Shown here one piece after another: positions 7,601 to 14,256 of a stretch of DNA of 25,577 nt. Position 1 is the first letter of the stretch; each line of letters begins with the position of its first letter. The DNA is from Pseudomonadota bacterium (GTDB taxonomy: Bacteria; Pseudomonadota; Alphaproteobacteria; Kiloniellales; J153). The position numbers were made by a program, and so were the translations under genes. The notes below the pieces were generated by a model. That model was not told the DNA's origin. It worked only from the letters and a program-made list of their open reading frames with translations, and did no database searches. The DNA is taken from NCBI GenBank assembly GCA_022572105.1, contig JACZWN010000019.1, positions 1 through 25,577 of the forward strand. The letters are read 5' to 3'.

Positions 7601-7660
7601 CGGCGTCTCGCAATTTGCGGCGGCGTCTCGCAATTTGCGACGGCGTCTCGCATTTTGCGA
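7601..7660. repeat. Three tandem 20-bp repeats with a palindromic core
   Basis: Units at 7601-7620, 7621-7640 and 7641-7660 share CGGCGTCTCGCAATTTGCG, and the third has one change (CATTTTGCG). Each contains TCGCAA-T-TTGCGA, a 13-bp near-palindrome, so centres recur every 20 bp, close to two helical turns. This looks like a cooperative operator or iteron array. Confidence 0.85.
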
Positions 7661-7671
7661 AGGATATCGAT

Positions 7672-7728
7672 GGCACGGCCCCGGTTCACAGGCACGGTCC
7701 CGGTTCACAGGCACGGCCCCTGTTCACA
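7672..7728. repeat. Three tandem 19-bp repeats
   Basis: Units at 7672-7690, 7691-7709 and 7710-7728 follow GGCACGGCCCCGGTTCACA with one change in each of the second and third. The array starts 11 bp after the 20-bp array and ends 27 bp before the DUF952 start codon, so it overlaps the expected promoter and leader of that gene. Confidence 0.85.
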
Positions 7729-7755
7729 TCACGGAGATTTGTTTAGGCTCCGGCC

Positions 7756-8127
7756 ATGTGCGCGGCACCGATCTATCACATCTGCACGCGCGAGGACTGG
7801 GAGGCGGCGAAAGCCGCCGGACACACCGAAGGCTCGCCCCAGGATCGCGCCGACGGCTTTATTCATTTTTCCACCGCCGAACAAGTCCAGGACAGCGCCG
7901 CCAAGCACCGGGCCGGACAGCCCGGGCTCGTGCTTCTGGCCGTCGACCCGGAGGCCTTGGGCGTTTCCCTCAGGTGGGAAGCCGCACGCGGCGGGGCGTT
8001 GTTTCCGCACCTTTATGGCGCGCTGCCGCTGGCGGCGCTACGCGACGTCCGGGAGCTTCCGCTCGGACCCGATTCGCGCCACGTCTTCCCACCCCTCGTT
8101 ACCGGCCCCAGACCCGGGTCGCCGTGA
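7756..8127 (+). CDS. DUF952 domain protein
   Basis: 123 residues that match the DUF952 family over most of their length: IYHICTREDWEAAKAAG at the start, then ADGFIHFSTAEQV, LVLLAVDPEALG and FPHLYGALPLAAL. The family is small, soluble and of unknown biochemical function; it is sometimes annotated as glutathione S-transferase-like without clear evidence. The start is the ATG at 7756. The gene overlaps the GTG start of pyrD by 4 bp (GTGA), and DUF952 next to pyrD is a recurrent arrangement in alphaproteobacteria as I recall. It begins just after the tandem repeat arrays, which may control it. Confidence 0.9.
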   Translation: MCAAPIYHICTREDWEAAKAAGHTEGSPQDRADGFIHFSTAEQVQDSAAKHRAGQPGLVLLAVDPEALGVSLRWEAARGGALFPHLYGALPLAALRDVRELPLGPDSRHVFPPLVTGPRPGSP

Positions 8128-8897
8128 ACGGATACCGCCTGGCCCAGGCGATCCTGCGGCGCCTCGATCCGGAGACCGCGCACGATCTCACCCTATGGCT
8201 GTTGCGGCGCGGCTTGGGGCCGGTCGCGCGCGACCCCGACGATCCGATCCTGGCGACCCGGGTCTGGGGCCGGGAAGTTGCCAACCCGATCGGCCTGGCG
8301 GCCGGGTTCGACAAGAACGCGGCCGTCGCCGGCCCCATGTTGCGCCTCGGCTTCGGCTTTATCGAGGTCGGCAGCATCACGCCCGCGCCGCAGCCGGGCA
8401 ATCCCAGGCCGCGGGTCTTTCGCCTGGCCGAGGACGAAGCGGTGATCAACCGCCTCGGCTTTCCCTCCGAGGGCATGGCCGTGGCCGCCGAGCGGCTCCG
8501 CCGCTGGCGCGCCGCGAACGTCGAAGGCCTGATCGGCGTCAACCTGGGCAAGAACCGGGAGACGCAAGACGCGGCCGCCGATTATGCCGCCGGGCGCCAC
8601 CGAGCCGAGGCCGGCGGCCTGAGCGGCCGGCCCTTGTTCGCGGGTTCCACCGCCGTGCTCGGCGGGATCTACCGCCTGACCGAAGGACGGGTGCCGCTGG
8701 TCGGCGTCGGCGGGGTGGCGAGCGCCGCCGATGCCTACGCCAAGATCCGCGCCGGCGCGTCGCTGGTGCAACTCTACACGGCGCTGGTCTACCAGGGACC
8801 CGGGCTGGTCACGCGGATCAAGACCGGCCTGGCCGAGCTGCTGCGCCGCGACGGCTTCACCAGCCTGGCCGAAGCGGTCGGCGCCGACCACCAGTGA
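8124..8897 (+). CDS. pyrD: Dihydroorotate dehydrogenase (quinone), internally deleted
   Basis: The frame encodes 257 residues with clear class 2 PyrD segments. The N-terminal membrane-associating helix (YRLAQAILRRLDPETAHDL) is followed by NPIGLAAGFDKNA, GFGFIEVGSITPAPQPGNPRPR and GVNLGKNRET. It then jumps to EAGGLSGRPLF, LVGVGGVASAADAYAKIRAGASLVQLYTALVYQGPGL and a normal C-terminus. Family members are about 335-360 residues. Roughly 95-100 residues are missing in frame after AAGRHR (near 8603), including the catalytic-serine segment (normally NVSSPNTPGL), the FMN lysine (LKIAPDL) and the SNTT loop. As written the product cannot be an active enzyme. Either the gene is a pseudogene with another pyrD elsewhere, or the assembly is collapsed here. 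The GTG at 8124 overlaps the DUF952 stop. Confidence 0.85.
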   Translation: MNGYRLAQAILRRLDPETAHDLTLWLLRRGLGPVARDPDDPILATRVWGREVANPIGLAAGFDKNAAVAGPMLRLGFGFIEVGSITPAPQPGNPRPRVFRLAEDEAVINRLGFPSEGMAVAAERLRRWRAANVEGLIGVNLGKNRETQDAAADYAAGRHRAEAGGLSGRPLFAGSTAVLGGIYRLTEGRVPLVGVGGVASAADAYAKIRAGASLVQLYTALVYQGPGLVTRIKTGLAELLRRDGFTSLAEAVGADHQ

Positions 8898-8963
8898 GGG
8901 ATTACCAATCGGACCGGAGTTCGTCTCGCATCATGGTTTCGAAAGTGCCGTTCACGGCAGCCC

Positions 8964-9046
8964 TTCGATAGTCCCGGCCGCGCCTTAAAAATATTCGCAG
9001 ATCTGCGAAACTTTTCCTTGAAGTTTCGCAGAAGTGCATATATTTA
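8964..9046 (+). promoter_or_regulatory. hicAB promoter and operator region
   Basis: A perfect 16-bp palindrome, TTCGCAGATCTGCGAA, occupies 8994-9009, and a half-site TTTCGCAGAA follows at 9024-9033. Candidate promoter boxes are TTCGAT (8964) with TAAAAA (8986), which would place the palindrome just downstream of the -10, or TTGAAG (9018) with TATTTA (9041) at 17 bp. The layout fits autorepression by the HTH domain of HicB. Confidence 0.6.
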
Positions 9047-9051
9047 TAGAC

Positions 9052-9258
9052 ATGACACGCGGTCAATTCCTGCGCCGCCTTCGCAAGTACTGCCGCAAGC
9101 TCGGCCTATCCATCTCGGTCGAGGAATCGCGCGGCAAGGGTTCTCACGTGACCGTCGAGGTCGAGGACCGCCGGACCATCGTGAAGGGTGGGGAATTGTC
9201 TCCGATCTACATCAAGCTGGTACTGCGCCAGCTGGGCCTACCGGACAGCGCGGTTTAG
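9052..9258 (+). CDS. hicA: HicA-family toxin (mRNA interferase)
   Basis: A 68-residue, basic protein of the dsRBD-like HicA fold. Features are FLRRLRKYCRKLG for the first helix and the core GKGSHVTV, in which the His of GSH corresponds to the catalytic histidine of HicA mRNA interferases. The end is SPIYIKLVLRQLGL, comparable to the usual LxxILRQAGL tail. The ATG at 9052 is chosen; an in-frame GTG at 9034 would place the start within the promoter boxes. It is followed after 27 bp by a HicB-type antitoxin. HicA cleaves translated or free mRNAs when not bound by HicB. Confidence 0.88.
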   Translation: MTRGQFLRRLRKYCRKLGLSISVEESRGKGSHVTVEVEDRRTIVKGGELSPIYIKLVLRQLGLPDSAV

Positions 9259-9285
9259 TGCCAGCCTGCTCGAGGAGGAGCCGAG

Positions 9286-9729
9286 ATGCGATTTCTCTAT
9301 CCGGTCCAGGTGACCGAATATGTCGAAAAGCGGCCCGAGGACTCCGGCTTCGCGGTCGGCTTCCCCGACTTGCCCGAGGCCCTCACTTGGGGCTTGAGCC
9401 GGGAGGAAGCGCTCGATAACGCCGTCGACTGCTTGGAGGAGGCGCTGGCCGCGCGCATCAAGGCGCGCGAGGATCTGCCGCCGCCCTCGCCCGCACGCGG
9501 CCGAGCGACGGTGGCGCCGGGCAGCCTGATCGGCGCCAAGGCGGCGTTCTACCTGGTGCTCAGGGACAGCGGGGTGAAGCCGTCCGAATTGGCCCGGCGC
9601 ATGGGCGCCCAACCCTCGCTGGTAACGCGGCTCCTGGATCCCGCCCATGCCACCAAGCCCGACCTCTTCGACGCCGCCTTCGCGGCGCTGGGCAAGCGTA
9701 TGGTGGTCTCGGTCGTAAACGTAGCTTAA
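9286..9729 (+). CDS. hicB: HicB-family antitoxin with C-terminal HTH
   Basis: 147 residues. The first 70 are the partially degraded RNase H-like HicB domain (YPVQVTEYVEKRPEDSGFAVGFPDLPEALTWGLSREEALDNAVDCLEEAL). The C-terminal part is a DNA-binding helix-turn-helix (VKPSELARRMGAQPSLVTRLLDP). It would neutralise HicA and, with it, bind the palindrome upstream of hicA. A strong GAGGAGGAG precedes the ATG at 9286, consistent with antitoxin being made in excess from the second position of the operon. Gene order toxin-antitoxin is normal for hicAB. Confidence 0.92.
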   Translation: MRFLYPVQVTEYVEKRPEDSGFAVGFPDLPEALTWGLSREEALDNAVDCLEEALAARIKAREDLPPPSPARGRATVAPGSLIGAKAAFYLVLRDSGVKPSELARRMGAQPSLVTRLLDPAHATKPDLFDAAFAALGKRMVVSVVNVA

Positions 9730-9773
9730 ACAGCGGCGCGGCCGTTTTCAGCTTGGTAACCATAATTGCCATC

Positions 9774-9797
9774 GGCGGCGTTTGGCCAAACGCCGCC
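9774..9797. terminator. Perfect 24-bp palindrome after hicAB, possible terminator
   Basis: Two 12-base arms, GGCGGCGTTTGG and its exact complement, meet without a spacer 44 bp after the hicB stop. No run of T follows on either strand, so intrinsic termination would be weak; a protein-binding site or other hairpin is an alternative. Confidence 0.45.
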
Positions 9798-9932
9798 TTG
9801 GGGGCCCGCGATGACCGCCTAATAGGCCTTCCGGGGGGTTCGCGGCGGGTCCATAACGACTTGGTTTTAACCGTCTTTCAAGACCTGTGGCGGCACAGTG
9901 CATGCCGTTCCAATGGTTGCCCCGCGGGGGAC

Positions 9933-11180
9933 ATGCGCGCGTTTCTCAATCTGCTTTTCCTGGCCTGTTACGGCGGAGCCGCCGGGGTCATCGTCGCCTA
10001 CGGCCCGAGTTCGGTGCCGTGGCTCGACCAGACCCTGGCGTTCGTCTTGGGCGCGGCCGTGCTGCTCGGCTGCGGCCTGATGCACGAGGTTTATTTCCGC
10101 ATGGGCCGCGATATCGACCTGCGCCGGCAGTTGGCCTCGATCGGCCATCGATACGGCATGCAGCAGGAGGATCTCACCGGGCTGCGCCGCGAGATCGGCG
10201 CCTTGCGCGCGGCCCTGGAGACGGCGAGCGAATCGACCCGGGCCAACCCCCAGGCGAACCAGGGCGGCCAGACCATCGAGGAGGTCATGGCCGAGGTCAA
10301 GGTTCTGAAATCCTTGATCCCGCGCTTCGTCGCCACCGATGCCGAGGGGTCCGATACCGACGCCGCGACCGAGGCCGGCAAACCGCCCGCCGGCGGCGCC
10401 ATCAGCGGCGCGCTGCCGCCCGGCTTCATGCCGCCGGTGGCGGAGAATCTCGAGCGCGAGGCGGTGCTCGAGATCGTGCGCGCGGCGCTGCGCAACGACC
10501 GCATCGATCTGGTCCTGCAACCGATCGTCAGCCTGCCGCAACGCAGGCGGCGCTTCTACGAATGCTTCTCCCGGCTGCGCACCGAAGACGGCGCCATGAT
10601 CCTGCCCGAGCAGTACATCGCGCTGGCCGAGCGCGCCGGCCTGATCACCTCGATCGACAACATGCTGTTGTTCCGTTGCATTCAGCTCGTGCGCAAGATC
10701 CACAACAGGAACCAGGACATCGACTTCTTCTGCAACCTCTCGCCCCACACCCTGGTGGACGAGAACTTCTTCAACGATTTCGTCGCCTTCCTGGAGGGCA
10801 ACAAGGAGCTCGCGCCGCACCTGGTGTTCGAGTTCGCCCAGGGCGATTTCGCGCGCTGGAGCGAGGTCGGCGCCCGGCTCCTCGACCGCCTCGCCGCGCT
10901 CGGATGCCGCTTCTCCCTCGACCAGGTCACGGACCTCAAGTTCGACCCGGCCAAGCTCGCCGCCCGTCACGTCCGCTTCGTGAAGATCGAGAGCGGGATT
11001 TTGCTGGACCAGATGCAGGACAGCATCGGGATGCTCCGGGCTCTGCGCCGCCACCAGATCGACCTGATCGTGGAGAAGGTCGAGGACGAGAGCCGGCTGC
11101 TCGAGATTCTCGACTACGACATCGACTTCGGGCAGGGCTTCCTGTTCGGCGAGCCGCGCCTCGCCCGGCCGGCGGCCTAG
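9933..11180 (+). CDS. Membrane protein with degenerate EAL domain
   Basis: 415 residues from the ATG at 9933, preceded by GCGGGGG. Two membrane segments (about 5-25 and 32-52) are followed by a coiled-coil stretch (DLRRQLASIG...LRREIGALRAALETA), a low-complexity linker and an EAL-type domain (about 180-410). The domain fold is recognisable from LQPIVSL, LITSIDNMLLFRC, VRFVKIESG and FGQGFLFGEP. However, the signature Glu-Ala-Leu is ECF (210-212) and the usual DDFGTG loop is SLDQVTD, so metal-binding residues are lost. It is probably a c-di-GMP receptor or a purely structural regulator rather than a phosphodiesterase. A longer frame back to 9753 lacks a better start. It precedes a HAD gene by 108 bp. 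Confidence 0.85.
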   Translation: MRAFLNLLFLACYGGAAGVIVAYGPSSVPWLDQTLAFVLGAAVLLGCGLMHEVYFRMGRDIDLRRQLASIGHRYGMQQEDLTGLRREIGALRAALETASESTRANPQANQGGQTIEEVMAEVKVLKSLIPRFVATDAEGSDTDAATEAGKPPAGGAISGALPPGFMPPVAENLEREAVLEIVRAALRNDRIDLVLQPIVSLPQRRRRFYECFSRLRTEDGAMILPEQYIALAERAGLITSIDNMLLFRCIQLVRKIHNRNQDIDFFCNLSPHTLVDENFFNDFVAFLEGNKELAPHLVFEFAQGDFARWSEVGARLLDRLAALGCRFSLDQVTDLKFDPAKLAARHVRFVKIESGILLDQMQDSIGMLRALRRHQIDLIVEKVEDESRLLEILDYDIDFGQGFLFGEPRLARPAA

Positions 11181-11221
11181 AACCGGCCTCCAATCACCGG
11201 CCCTTTCATCGGTCCCCGCGC

Positions 11222-11256
11222 TGTGGCAAAAGGCCCGCGCGTTGTGGCAAAAGGCC
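11222..11256. repeat. Two direct repeats 21 bp apart upstream of the HAD gene
   Basis: TGTGGCAAAAGGCC occurs at 11222-11235 and again at 11243-11256, a spacing of two helical turns, 33 bp before the HAD start codon. This could be a paired activator or repressor site; no known factor is recognised. Confidence 0.6.
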
Positions 11257-11288
11257 TTGCGCACACGCGCCGAACGACGCGGGGGCCC

Positions 11289-12158
11289 ATGATTCCGATT
11301 CTCCACGGCCTGTCCGAGATCGCCGAACGCTACGACGGCTTCATCGTCGATCTTTGGGGCGTCCTGCACGACGGGGTGCGGGCGTTCCCCCCGGCGGTCG
11401 ACTGCCTGGAGCGGCTGCGCGAGCGGGGCAAGCGCGTGCTCATCCTGTCAAACGCGCCGCGCCGCGCCGAGGCCGTGGCCGCGCGCAACGCCGAGTTGGG
11501 AATCCCCGCCCACCTCTGCGACGCCGTCATGTCGTCGGGCGAGGCGGCCTGGCAACACCTGGCCGCGCGCACCGATCCCTGGCACCGGGCGCTCGGCCGG
11601 CGTTGCCACCATCTCGGGCCCGAGCGCGATCGGGGCATGCGCGAGGGCCTGGACTACGATTTCGTCGACCGCCTGGCCGAGGCCGACTTCATCCTCGCCA
11701 CCGGCGCCCGTTCGTTCGAGGACACGCCCGAGACCTACGCCGCCTTCCTGGACGAGGCGCTCGGCCGGCGTCTGCCCATGGTCTGCGCCAACCCGGACCT
11801 GGAGGTGATCCGCGGCGCGCGGCGCGAGATCTGCGCCGGCGCGATCGCGCTCGGCTACGAAAAGTTGGGCGGCGAGGTGCGCTACCACGGCAAGCCGCAT
11901 GCCGAGATCTACGCCACCTGCCTCGCCATGATCGAGATGCCGGCGCAGGCGCGGATCGCCGCCATCGGGGATTCGCTGCGCACCGACATCGCCGGCGCCA
12001 GGGCGGCCGGCATCGACGGCCTCTTCATCACCGGCGGCCTGCAGGGCGCGGAGCTGGGCGTCGATGCCCAGGGCAACGCGGAGCCGGCGCGCCTGGAAGC
12101 GCTCTGCGCCGCCGCCGGCGAGGTCCCGGCCGCCGCGCTCCCGGTGCTGCGGTGGTAG
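11289..12158 (+). CDS. TIGR01459-type HAD class IIA hydrolase
   Basis: 289 residues of the NagD-like class IIA HAD superfamily. Motif I is FIVDLWGVLHDG (Asp21); the second catalytic position is Trp rather than Asp, as usual in this subfamily. Motif II is LILSNAPR, the lysine is in YHGKPHAEIY, and motif IV is AIGDSLRTDIAGARAAGI. These proteins are widespread in alphaproteobacteria with no firm substrate; a sugar-phosphate or nucleotide phosphatase is the usual guess. The start was set at the ATG at 11289 (MIPILHGLSEIAERYDGF), since the upstream extension runs through the direct repeats and has no family match. It follows the degenerate EAL gene on the same strand. Confidence 0.93.
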   Translation: MIPILHGLSEIAERYDGFIVDLWGVLHDGVRAFPPAVDCLERLRERGKRVLILSNAPRRAEAVAARNAELGIPAHLCDAVMSSGEAAWQHLAARTDPWHRALGRRCHHLGPERDRGMREGLDYDFVDRLAEADFILATGARSFEDTPETYAAFLDEALGRRLPMVCANPDLEVIRGARREICAGAIALGYEKLGGEVRYHGKPHAEIYATCLAMIEMPAQARIAAIGDSLRTDIAGARAAGIDGLFITGGLQGAELGVDAQGNAEPARLEALCAAAGEVPAAALPVLRW

Positions 12159-12168
12159 AACTCGACAA

Positions 12169-12984
12169 TCAACGGCGCAGGATCAGCGCGCCGTCGCGTA
12201 TTTCGAAGGACCGCAGGCGTTCGAGAAAGCTCATGCCGAGCAGCGAGCCGCGCATCGCCGCCTGATTGACCGAGGCCGGCAGGTCGTCGACCCGGATCGG
12301 GCCGATCTCGATCGAGCCGAGCCGCACCGCCGCCGTGCGCACGATGCCGTTGGCGGTTTCCGCGAACCCTGTGAAACGAAGCTCGTCGGGATCGAAGCCG
12401 ATGCGCCGCGCGTCAGCCGGGCTCAGCACGATGCCGCTGGCGCCGGTGTCGACGAGGAAGCGGATCGGCGTACCGTCGACCAGGGCCTCGATCCGGAAAT
12501 GGCCGTCGGCGCCGACCGGGAAGCGCACCTCGTTCTCGCCGAGCACAGAGCCGCGGTGGGGCAGGAACTCGCCCAACACGCGCTCGCCGATGGCGCCGAG
12601 TTCCAGGCGATAGGCGTAGCCGAGCGCGAGCACCATGATGATGAACGCCCAGAGCCCCGCCGCTTTCGCCACGCCGCGAAGCCGCAGCCGGCGTCCGACC
12701 AGGATCGAGCTCGAGACCAGGACCAGCAGCAGCACCAGGTAGACCAGTCGCACCCGGTCCTGCTCCGAATAGAGCGCGTCCGGAAATCGCCACGCCAGGA
12801 AGGCGACCAGCGCCCCGGCGCCGAGCACGAGCGCCAGCCACAAGACCCATTTGCCCCTAGGCGGCGGAGGGCGCGATGGGCGCCGTGGACCGGTTCCCCA
12901 AGGGCCGCCGATGTTATAAAGGTCCTTGATATCGACCCATGGAGATCGCGCGGGCGATCGCCTGCTCCTCGCTGCCCGGCCCAT
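12169..12984 (-). CDS. TIGR02281-type membrane-anchored retropepsin-like aspartic protease
   Basis: 271 residues. A proline-rich N-terminus (PRRPSRPPPPRG) is followed by three hydrophobic segments (about 46-65, 79-96 and 107-125). The C-terminal domain is a single-lobe aspartic protease: FLVDTGASGIVLS with the catalytic DTG, FTGFAETANGIVRTAAVRL for the flap region, and LLGMSFLERLRSFEIRDGALIL. Such single-lobe proteases act as dimers on the periplasmic side. The start is odd. The only in-frame ATG (12984) lies inside the aldo/keto reductase remnant, and the conserved-looking segment (DIKDLYNIGG) begins at a GTC with no start codon next to it. Part of a dispersed repeat is therefore translated, and the native start may have been lost or moved. 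Confidence 0.88.
   Translation of the reverse strand: MGRAARSRRSPARSPWVDIKDLYNIGGPWGTGPRRPSRPPPPRGKWVLWLALVLGAGALVAFLAWRFPDALYSEQDRVRLVYLVLLLVLVSSSILVGRRLRLRGVAKAAGLWAFIIMVLALGYAYRLELGAIGERVLGEFLPHRGSVLGENEVRFPVGADGHFRIEALVDGTPIRFLVDTGASGIVLSPADARRIGFDPDELRFTGFAETANGIVRTAAVRLGSIEIGPIRVDDLPASVNQAAMRGSLLGMSFLERLRSFEIRDGALILRR
12914..12940 (+). repeat. Diverged copy of the dispersed repeat at the AKR breakpoint
   Basis: TTATAAAGGTC, CTTGATAT and CGACCCAT align with the TACCAAGTC, GTTGATAC and GGACCCAT of the better copies. It lies in the first codons of the retropepsin gene, and its GACCCAT end coincides with the end of the aldo/keto reductase homology. Confidence 0.55.
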
Positions 12985-13069
12985 AGAACCTGGGCATGAC
13001 CATGCAGCCGAGGCCGATGACCGGAACCTCCGGTTGGCCGCCGCCGCGCCCCCGAGACGGGTCAGTCAT
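12914..13069 (-). pseudogene. Aldo/keto reductase remnant, N-terminus only
   Basis: From the ATG at 13067-13069 the frame reads a short leader and then VPVIGLGCMVMPRFYGPGSE and EQAIARAI. This is the N-terminal strand and first helix of aldo/keto reductases (typical form GLGCMGMS-x-YGP...AIATIHRAL). Homology stops there, after about 43 codons. The frame runs into the dispersed repeat and ends at a TAA at 12914-12916, so some 280 residues of a normal reductase are missing. Its ATG overlaps the stop of the SDR gene, showing the intact gene was the second member of an SDR-AKR operon. The fragment overlaps the retropepsin start region in another frame. Confidence 0.65.
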
Positions 13070-13898
13070 CCGGCCACACGACGGTTGCCGCCGCCAGGTC
13101 CGGCCAGCCGATCGGCGCGGCGGATTTTTCGGCGGCCTCGCTGGTTGGAACGTCGTTATCCCACCGCGCGGCGACGAAGCGCCGTCCGGTGACACCGTCG
13201 GACAGTTCCGAGGCCAGCCATCGCACCGGCGCGGCCATCACTTCGGGTCGCAGCATCTTGTCGCGATCGATCCCGGATTGGTCGGCAATAAAAGCGGTAT
13301 CGGTCGGCCCGCCGGGGACCACCACATTCACCGTCACGCCGGTTCCCTCCAGCTCCTTGGCCCAGACCGCCGAGGCGGCTTCCAAGGCCGCCTTGGTCGC
13401 ACCGTAGGGAAGGACGCGCAACATCGTGAAGAAACTCGTGGTGTTGTTGATGACCCGCCCCCAGCCGTTGCCGCGCATCCGCGGCAGGACCGCCCGGAGC
13501 ATGAGATAGGCACCCGTGACATTGTTCGCAAAGAACCGCGACCAGATCTCGGGCGTCACCTCGGTGACGCTCGGAAGCCGCCGTTCGGCATCCGGACGAA
13601 GGGAACTGGGCCCGATTCCGGCATTGTTGATCAGGACCTCGACCGGCCCGAAGGAGTCGCCGACCGTCTCGACGACGGACCGACACGCCGCCTCCACCGA
13701 GACATCGCCGACGACGGCAAGCAGATCGCCCCCGATATCGCGCAACACCTCCTTGGAACGCTCGATGGCAGCCGGGTCTTTGTCCATCAGCGCGACGCGG
13801 TGGCCGTCCGCCAGCAGGCCGCGCGCCATCGCCAAGCCCAGACCACCCGCACCGCCGGTAATCAACGCCGTCCTTGCGGTGATGTTTTTCGGCTCCAT
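13062..13898 (-). CDS. Short-chain dehydrogenase/reductase (SDR)
   Basis: 278 residues of the classical SDR family. The cofactor motif TGGAGGLGLA lies near residue 14. An acidic residue after the second strand (ALMDKDP) suggests NAD(H). NNAGIG follows, and the active site contains YGATK with the upstream hydroxyl position in NNTTSFF. VVPGGPTDT is the usual post-active-site loop. The start was set at the ATG at 13896-13898 because a G-rich ribosome binding site immediately precedes it; the open frame begins 16 codons earlier. The stop overlaps the start of a truncated aldo/keto reductase, so the two probably acted on a shared carbonyl or alcohol substrate before the partner was lost. Substrate unknown. 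Confidence 0.93.
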   Translation of the reverse strand: MEPKNITARTALITGGAGGLGLAMARGLLADGHRVALMDKDPAAIERSKEVLRDIGGDLLAVVGDVSVEAACRSVVETVGDSFGPVEVLINNAGIGPSSLRPDAERRLPSVTEVTPEIWSRFFANNVTGAYLMLRAVLPRMRGNGWGRVINNTTSFFTMLRVLPYGATKAALEAASAVWAKELEGTGVTVNVVVPGGPTDTAFIADQSGIDRDKMLRPEVMAAPVRWLASELSDGVTGRRFVAARWDNDVPTSEAAEKSAAPIGWPDLAAATVVWPDD

Positions 13899-14011
13899 CC
13901 CGCCCCCCGACCTGGTTTCCCCGACGTCAGCCTCGGCGCGCCCCATGGGCGCCCGGCGGCGAAAACTCCGTGATTATACAGGACATGGGCCGTGCCGGAC
14001 GTCCTTTCACC

Positions 14012-14034
14012 AATATCAACGATCTTTGATATTA
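14012..14034 (-). repeat. Short palindromic copy of the dispersed repeat
   Basis: AATATCAA and TTGATATT are perfect 8-bp inverted arms around CGATCT. On the minus strand it reads TAATATCAAAGATCGTTGAT, a recognisable variant of the repeat. It lies upstream of the SDR gene. Confidence 0.6.
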
Positions 14035-14061
14035 GGGTCGACGGCGCGGAAATTAATTAGC

Positions 14062-14256
14062 GTCCCTATCCGGTTAACGCAGGATCGGCGCCAGATGGGC
14101 CGTGCTTTGTGGGCTGCCGCCCACACCCGCTTGGGGCGATGCCCAAAATCCCCTTCTTTTCATGGGGTTTGGGGCCGATGGCCCCAAGAAGCGGGCGGGG
14201 TGCGGGGTGCAACCCCGCTCGGCGAAGCCGAGAGCCTGTCTTAACCGGATAGGGAC
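14062..14256. mobile_element. MITE-like element, copy 1 (195 bp)
   Basis: Bounded by a perfect 16-bp terminal inverted repeat, GTCCCTATCCGGTTAA at 14062-14077 and its complement at 14241-14256. The interior is GC-rich with several hairpins and has no transposase or convincing gene. A second copy lies inverted at 15286-15441. Copy 1 carries about 40 bp (around 14147-14187) that copy 2 lacks. No clear target duplication is visible. Confidence 0.8.

Larger units (their letters stand above)
7273..7755. other. 480-bp intergenic region with two tandem repeat arrays
   Basis: The region separates the divergent S24 repressor and DUF952 genes. Open frames exist on both strands but run through the tandem repeats, have no family features and overlap each other, so I do not call a gene. 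The notable content is the two arrays at 7601-7660 and 7672-7728. The first 300 bases show no recognisable feature. Confidence 0.6.

Noticed and set aside
7285..7714. Overlapping minus-strand frames across the gap before DUF952
   Set aside because: They run through the tandem repeats, overlap each other in several frames and have no domain-like pattern.
7601..7728. CRISPR array
   Set aside because: Units are directly abutting tandem repeats without unique spacers, and no cas genes are present.
7454..8971. 505-codon plus-strand frame
   Set aside because: Arg/Pro/Gly-rich out-of-frame shadow of DUF952 and pyrD.
9887..12265. 792-codon plus-strand frame across the EAL and HAD genes
   Set aside because: Low-complexity Arg/Ala/Gly composition and no motifs; both real genes in other frames have clear families.
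12064..12999. 311-codon plus-strand frame opposite the retropepsin gene
   Set aside because: Antisense shadow; the minus strand encodes a recognisable aspartic protease.
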